Positions 5,149 through 8,349 of a DNA stretch of 8,349 bases are shown here, piece after piece. A program made the translations under genes and the position numbers. The stretch is from Candidatus Saccharimonadota bacterium (GTDB taxonomy: Bacteria > Patescibacteriota > Saccharimonadia > Saccharimonadales > Saccharimonadaceae). The stretch is from the NCBI GenBank assembly GCA_003545655.1, contig DODJ01000083.1:1-8349 (forward strand), read 5' to 3'. The notes beneath the pieces were generated by a model that had not been told where the DNA came from, searched no databases, and saw only the letters and a program-made list of their open reading frames with translations. How positions within the stretch are numbered: position 1 is the stretch's first letter; every line of letters begins with the position of its first letter.

Positions 5149-6670
5149 TATCACGAAGTACGGTGATGTGTGCGCCGAGGCTATTGAGACGCTCAGCCAG
5201 ATCTTCATACCCGCGGTTAATTGAGTAGACGTTACGAAGCATTGAAACACCCGGTGCTGCAAGCATAGCAAGTAGAATAACCACCGCAGGCCGGAGGGCT
5301 GGAGGGGTAACAATTTCTGCTGCTTTCCATTTGGTTGGCCCTTCAATATATACACGGTGAGGGTCAACAAGCTCTACTTTGGCATTAAGCTTCGAAAGTT
5401 CCGTAAGGTAAATAGCTCGGTTTTCGTATACCCAGTCATGAATGAGGGTACGGCCTTTTGCGGTTGCCGCGATAAGTGCGAAGAAGGGGAGGTTGTCAAT
5501 GTTCAACCCCGGGAAAGGCATGGGGTGGATTTTATCTACTGAAGCATGAAGTTCACTTACTTTGGTGGTGATGTCAACTAAACGGGTACGCCCATTCAAC
5601 GCTGGGTACTCATCTGATATTTCGTATTCAAACCCCATATCTTCAAGAAAACGGAGGTCTATCTCAAGAAACTCAATCGGTGCACGTTCGATGGTAATTT
5701 CAGACTTCGTAACGATAGCTGCAGCGATAAAGCTCATCACTTCAATAGGATCTTCAGCTGGGGCGTATTCGACGTTTTTGTTGATATGGCGCAGCCCTTG
5801 TATGCGGAGTGTAGTAGTGCCGATACCTTCAATTGACACGCCAAGTTTCTCGAGATAGAAGCAGAGGTCTTGTACCATGTAGTTTGGACTTGCGTTGCGA
5901 ATAGTAGTAACCCCATCGTTTAATGCAGCGGCCATTAAGACATTTTCCGTAACGGTGTCGCCGCGCTCAGAGAGAACAATAGTGCGCTCTGGTTTCACTG
6001 GCTGTGCGGTCGCTTTATACTTTCCTGTTACGGTTTTTACCTTAAGGCCAAAGTATTCAAGCCCGCTAAGGTGGGGTTCTATGGTGCGTTCACCTAAATT
6101 ACACCCCCCGGCGAAAGGAAGATCGAACGACTCGTACTGGTGGAGAAGTGGACCGAGGAACATAATGATGCTTCGAGTTTTTGTCGCAGCGACTACGTCA
6201 ATGTTTTCAAGTTGCAATCGTGCTGGCGGGGTGATCTCTAGATCGTTATCGTTAAACCAGCGAGTTTTTACGCCAATGCTATTGAGCACTTCGATTATAC
6301 GACTTACTTCCTCAATGCGGGCAACGTGGCGAAGTGTAGTGGTGCCGTGGTTCAAGAGTGATGCACACAAAAGTGCTACGGCAGCATTCTTGCTTGTTTT
6401 AGTGGTAATATGACCAGAGAGTTGTCGGCCCCCCTCTATACGCAAATTAACGGAACCAGGCTGATTAAACGTAACCAGTTGGCTTGAAAGCACTTCGCTA
6501 ATGCGTCCTAGCATATCAAAGCTGATATTTTGTCCACCTTTTTCAATACGGTTAATAGCACTTTGGCTTGTGTTAAGTGCCTGGGCGAGTTCTTGTTGAG
6601 TCATACCTCTCGCTTGACGATTTTCTTGTATTAAGCGTCCAATTTTTGCCGAATAATTCTTTGTATCCAT
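5138..6670 (-). CDS. murA: UDP-GlcNAc 1-carboxyvinyltransferase with N-terminal HTH domain
   Basis: The enzyme transfers enolpyruvate from PEP to UDP-GlcNAc, the first committed step of peptidoglycan synthesis, in the cytosol. At 510 aa it is about 90 residues longer than E. coli MurA because residues 8-65 form a Cro/C1-type HTH (GMTQQELAQALNTSQSAINR, about 22-41). The MurA core starts near 74. Catalytic positions are kept: K94-N95 (SKNAA), R166, C190 in GGCNLGER (the fosfomycin-target cysteine, E. coli C115), R195, D392 (PGLNID) and R460 (ALRPAV). The usual RPVDxH after the cysteine reads RTIEPH, a mild divergence. The HTH may let it bind DNA, for instance its own promoter, but that is inference. 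It is divergent from glyA and convergent with the AI-2E gene. Fusions of this type are, as far as I recall, found in Saccharibacteria and relatives. Confidence 0.93.
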   Translation of the reverse strand: MDTKNYSAKIGRLIQENRQARGMTQQELAQALNTSQSAINRIEKGGQNISFDMLGRISEVLSSQLVTFNQPGSVNLRIEGGRQLSGHITTKTSKNAAVALLCASLLNHGTTTLRHVARIEEVSRIIEVLNSIGVKTRWFNDNDLEITPPARLQLENIDVVAATKTRSIIMFLGPLLHQYESFDLPFAGGCNLGERTIEPHLSGLEYFGLKVKTVTGKYKATAQPVKPERTIVLSERGDTVTENVLMAAALNDGVTTIRNASPNYMVQDLCFYLEKLGVSIEGIGTTTLRIQGLRHINKNVEYAPAEDPIEVMSFIAAAIVTKSEITIERAPIEFLEIDLRFLEDMGFEYEISDEYPALNGRTRLVDITTKVSELHASVDKIHPMPFPGLNIDNLPFFALIAATAKGRTLIHDWVYENRAIYLTELSKLNAKVELVDPHRVYIEGPTKWKAAEIVTPPALRPAVVILLAMLAAPGVSMLRNVYSINRGYEDLAERLNSLGAHITVLRDITE

Positions 6671-6676
6671 AACGGT

Positions 6677-6700
6677 AATGATATATCAGAAATGATATAT
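6677..6700. promoter_or_regulatory. Candidate operator in the murA-glyA divergent region
   Basis: AATGATATAT occurs twice as a direct repeat (6677-6686 and 6691-6700, 14-bp period), and TGATATATCA at 6679-6688 is a perfect 10-bp palindrome. These cover the murA -10 and spacer and lie just upstream of the glyA -10. They could be the target of the HTH fused to MurA or of another regulator; AT-rich promoter sequence could also produce them by chance. Confidence 0.35.
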
Positions 6701-6706
6701 AGTCAA
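6678..6706 (-). promoter_or_regulatory. murA promoter, leaderless type
   Basis: Reading the reverse strand, TTGACT (6701-6706) and TATCAT (6678-6683) are exactly 17 bp apart, a good sigma-70-type promoter. The -10 ends 7 nt before the murA ATG, so the mRNA would begin at or next to the start codon. Confidence 0.65.
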
Positions 6707-6711
6707 TGTTG

Positions 6712-6717
6712 TATAAT
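6712..6717 (+). promoter_or_regulatory. glyA -10 box
   Basis: A perfect TATAAT ends 9 nt before the glyA ATG, so the transcript would have a leader of at most 2-3 nt. AGGTGA at 6718-6723 resembles a Shine-Dalgarno but is too close to the ATG and probably upstream of the transcription start. No good -35 box is visible. Confidence 0.55.
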
Positions 6718-6726
6718 AGGTGAGAT

Positions 6727-7950
6727 ATGCATACGCCATTCCCCTTCCCTATCCATGATGATGAAGTAGCACGGCTCATTACCGCCGAGGATGCACGCCA
6801 ACACGATGTCATCGAGCTTATTCCTAGTGAGAACTATGTGAGCGATGATGTGCGAGCGGCATTAGGAAGTGTATTTACAAATAAGTATGCCGAAGGGTAC
6901 CCAGGTAAGCGCTATTATGGCGGCCAACAAAATACCGATCAGCTAGAGCAACTTGCCATTGATAGGGCAAAAAAGCTTTTTAGAGCTGACCATGCCAACG
7001 TGCAACCACATTCTGGCGCACCAGCAAACGAGGCGGTATATAGCGCATGGCTAGAGCCCGGGGATACAGTATTAGCTATGGATCTTTCGCATGGAGGACA
7101 TTTAACCCATGGCGCACCGGTAACTCGTAGCGCACGGCTCTATACTTTTGTTCGCTATGGTATGAAAGACAGCGAAACAGGGGAGATTGATTATGCGCAG
7201 CTTCGTGCGTTGGCTCTTAAGCACAAACCGAAAATTATCCTTGCTGGGTTTAGCGCGTATCCCGGTGAACTTGATTACGCAAGGTTTGCCGAGATAGGCA
7301 ATGAGGTTGGTGCCTTGCTGATGGCAGATATGGCGCATATGGCGGGGCTTATCGCTGCGGGTGTGGCGAAGAACCCCCTTGATTATGGGTTTCATGTTAT
7401 GACTACGACAACCCACAAAACACTTCGCGGGCCTCGCGGGGGGTTAATTCTTTCAAAAGGTATCGTCAGCAACCCGCTGCAAGCACCAGAAAAAACCCTC
7501 CAGAACATCCCAACGCTTATTGATAGGGCAGTGTTTCCGGGGACGCAGGGCGGCCCACATATGCATACTATCGCTGCAAAGGCAGTTGCCCTCCACGAGG
7601 CGGCACAACCGGAATTTGTTTACTATGCTAAGCAAGTGTTGCGTAACGCACACGTGCTTGCCGAAGAGTTAAAGAGCGGTGGCCTGCAGCTTATTACCGG
7701 TGGTACAAAGAACCACATTATTCTCGCTAATGTATATGCCAGTTTTGGTATTGACGGCAAAGAAGCCCAAGAGCGACTTGAGGCTGTAGGCATTACGGTA
7801 AACGCGAACGCCATTCCCGACGATCCGCTACCGCCGTACCGACCAAGCGGCATCCGATTGGGGACTCCGGCAGTGACCACGCGGGGAATGGTAGAGGATG
7901 ACATGCGCGGTATTGCCGCAAAAATTCTGCGATCTTTAGCTATTGACTGA
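6727..7950 (+). CDS. glyA: Serine hydroxymethyltransferase
   Basis: This cytosolic PLP enzyme interconverts serine plus tetrahydrofolate with glycine plus 5,10-methylene-tetrahydrofolate, feeding one-carbon metabolism. At 407 aa it is close to the usual bacterial length of about 415. Signatures run in order: IPSENY with E35, [14 protein letters not shown] (53-66), [11 protein letters not shown] (95-105), [10 protein letters not shown] (120-129, with H125 expected to stack on PLP), DMAHMAGL (201-208, D201 pairs with the PLP nitrogen), [11 protein letters not shown] (229-239, with K231 the Schiff-base lysine), FPGTQGGPH (270-278) and SGIRLGTPA (374-382, R377 binding the substrate carboxylate). 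All expected active-site residues are present. It is transcribed divergently from murA and followed by the hairpin at 7991-8024. Confidence 0.97.
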   Translation: MHTPFPFPIHDDEVARLITAEDARQHDVIELIPSENYVSDDVRAALGSVFTNKYAEGYPGKRYYGGQQNTDQLEQLAIDRAKKLFRADHANVQPHSGAPANEAVYSAWLEPGDTVLAMDLSHGGHLTHGAPVTRSARLYTFVRYGMKDSETGEIDYAQLRALALKHKPKIILAGFSAYPGELDYARFAEIGNEVGALLMADMAHMAGLIAAGVAKNPLDYGFHVMTTTTHKTLRGPRGGLILSKGIVSNPLQAPEKTLQNIPTLIDRAVFPGTQGGPHMHTIAAKAVALHEAAQPEFVYYAKQVLRNAHVLAEELKSGGLQLITGGTKNHIILANVYASFGIDGKEAQERLEAVGITVNANAIPDDPLPPYRPSGIRLGTPAVTTRGMVEDDMRGIAAKILRSLAID

Positions 7951-7990
7951 AATCTGCTATCCAATAGTCCGCACGAGCATGATGAAAAAA

Positions 7991-8024
7991 AGAATAAGAT
8001 ACAGTAAAACGTGTATCTTATTCT
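7991..8024 (-). terminator. Intrinsic terminator for the pilin-like gene
   Basis: AGAATAAGATACA (7991-8003) pairs perfectly with 8012-8024, a 13-bp stem with an 8-nt loop. On the reverse strand the stem is followed by a run of seven U residues (A-run at 7985-7991, overlapping the stem base), ideal for ending transcription of the pilin-like gene whose stop is at 8043. For glyA coming from the other side the tail is AATTTA, so termination in that direction is plausible but weaker. It is the only convincing hairpin terminator in the window. Confidence 0.85.
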
Positions 8025-8042
8025 AATTTAGCCGGCAGTGAC

Positions 8043-8349
8043 TTACAGTAGAGTGCCTTGGCCAACAGTAGTAGAGCACCCACTACCTGTTGTTATACGT
8101 GCCCGGGTAGAATTTGAGTAATCCCAGTAATCAACTGCTATACCAGTTGAGCCACAGCCGTACATAGTTACAGTACTTGGACCACCCGTGGGTGCTGACG
8201 TGAAAGCAGTGGTTATGTTGATACCCGTTACGTAGTAAGGAGTATTTGAAGCACCTGACGCAGTAAGTTGGGTTCTTGCGGTTGGGTACCCAGTTGTTGA
8301 GCCATCTGCATAGTATGCTTCAGCCTTCTTAATCACCGTAGAAGCCGCC
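8043..8349 (-). CDS. Type IV pilin-like protein, C-terminal part (5' end off window)
   Basis: The reading frame stays open to the right edge, so this is the C-terminal 101 residues of a longer gene; the in-frame GTG at 8336 is not its start. The first visible residues, ASTVIKKAEAYYADGSTTGYPT, match the segment of type IV pilins and pseudopilins that follows the hydrophobic N-terminal helix, where the helix ends and a YP(T) turn follows. The rest is rich in Ser, Thr and Gly, as expected for an exposed beta-rich head, with cysteines in YGCGS and GSGCS that could form the C-terminal disulfide loop of pilins. The prepilin cleavage site and N-terminal helix are outside the window. Such pili serve attachment and twitching in CPR bacteria; the role here is inference. 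Confidence 0.7.
   Translation of the reverse strand, partial: AASTVIKKAEAYYADGSTTGYPTARTQLTASGASNTPYYVTGINITTAFTSAPTGGPSTVTMYGCGSTGIAVDYWDYSNSTRARITTGSGCSTTVGQGTLL

Noticed and set aside
5895..6413. 172-aa forward-strand ORF
   Set aside because: It is antisense to murA, whose catalytic motifs run through the whole region, and its sequence has no recognisable domain.
8043..8336. Complete 97-aa gene starting at the GTG
   Set aside because: The frame stays open through the window edge, and the protein begins in the middle of a pilin-like region without the N-terminal helix.
1..8349. Recoded genetic code (UGA as glycine), as in some CPR lineages
   Set aside because: TGA serves as the stop of the kinase and glyA at the expected protein ends, and no gene needs TGA read-through.

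Overview
The window looks like a Patescibacteria/CPR genome, most likely Candidatus Saccharibacteria. The clues are a MurA enzyme with an N-terminal Cro/C1-type helix-turn-helix, divergent from glyA; compact genes with almost no spacer; start codons sitting 6-9 nt after -10 hexamers (leaderless mRNAs); and a type IV pilin-like gene. All CDSs read through with the standard code, and TGA is used as stop. The taxonomic call is inference from gene content and style, not from a marker gene.

Layout. Positions 1-3425 are accessory: a run of gene cassettes separated by four copies of a 29-bp repeat, all in the same orientation (1-22, cut by the window edge; 659-687; 1449-1477; 3397-3425). Cassette A holds a CYTH-domain phosphohydrolase. 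Cassette B holds a reverse-strand three-TM protein of unknown function, with a possible 31-aa upstream ORF. Cassette C holds a promoter, a 52-aa small ORF with a strong Shine-Dalgarno, an HTH plus ImmA/IrrE-type zinc peptidase, and a DUF4411-like PIN protein, together a probable toxin-antitoxin-like operon. The last repeat directly abuts the stop codon of a reverse-strand P-loop kinase (3426-3980), which may be a further cassette or the array edge.

Positions 4102-7950 look like chromosomal backbone: an AI-2E family membrane protein, HTH-MurA (reverse, overlapping the AI-2E gene tail to tail by 11 bp) and glyA, divergent from murA across a 56-bp promoter region with palindromes and direct repeats. 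A strong hairpin terminator (7991-8024) separates glyA from the 3' end of a reverse-strand pilin-like gene that runs off the right edge.

The main discovery candidate is the cassette array. The repeats sit at gene-unit boundaries, and the units have unrelated genes, mixed orientation and a toxin-antitoxin-like operon. Each repeat can be read as an 11-6-11 imperfect dyad, as in tyrosine-recombinase core sites. This resembles an integron or dif-module array, but the sites match neither canonical attC nor canonical dif, and no recombinase gene lies in the window.
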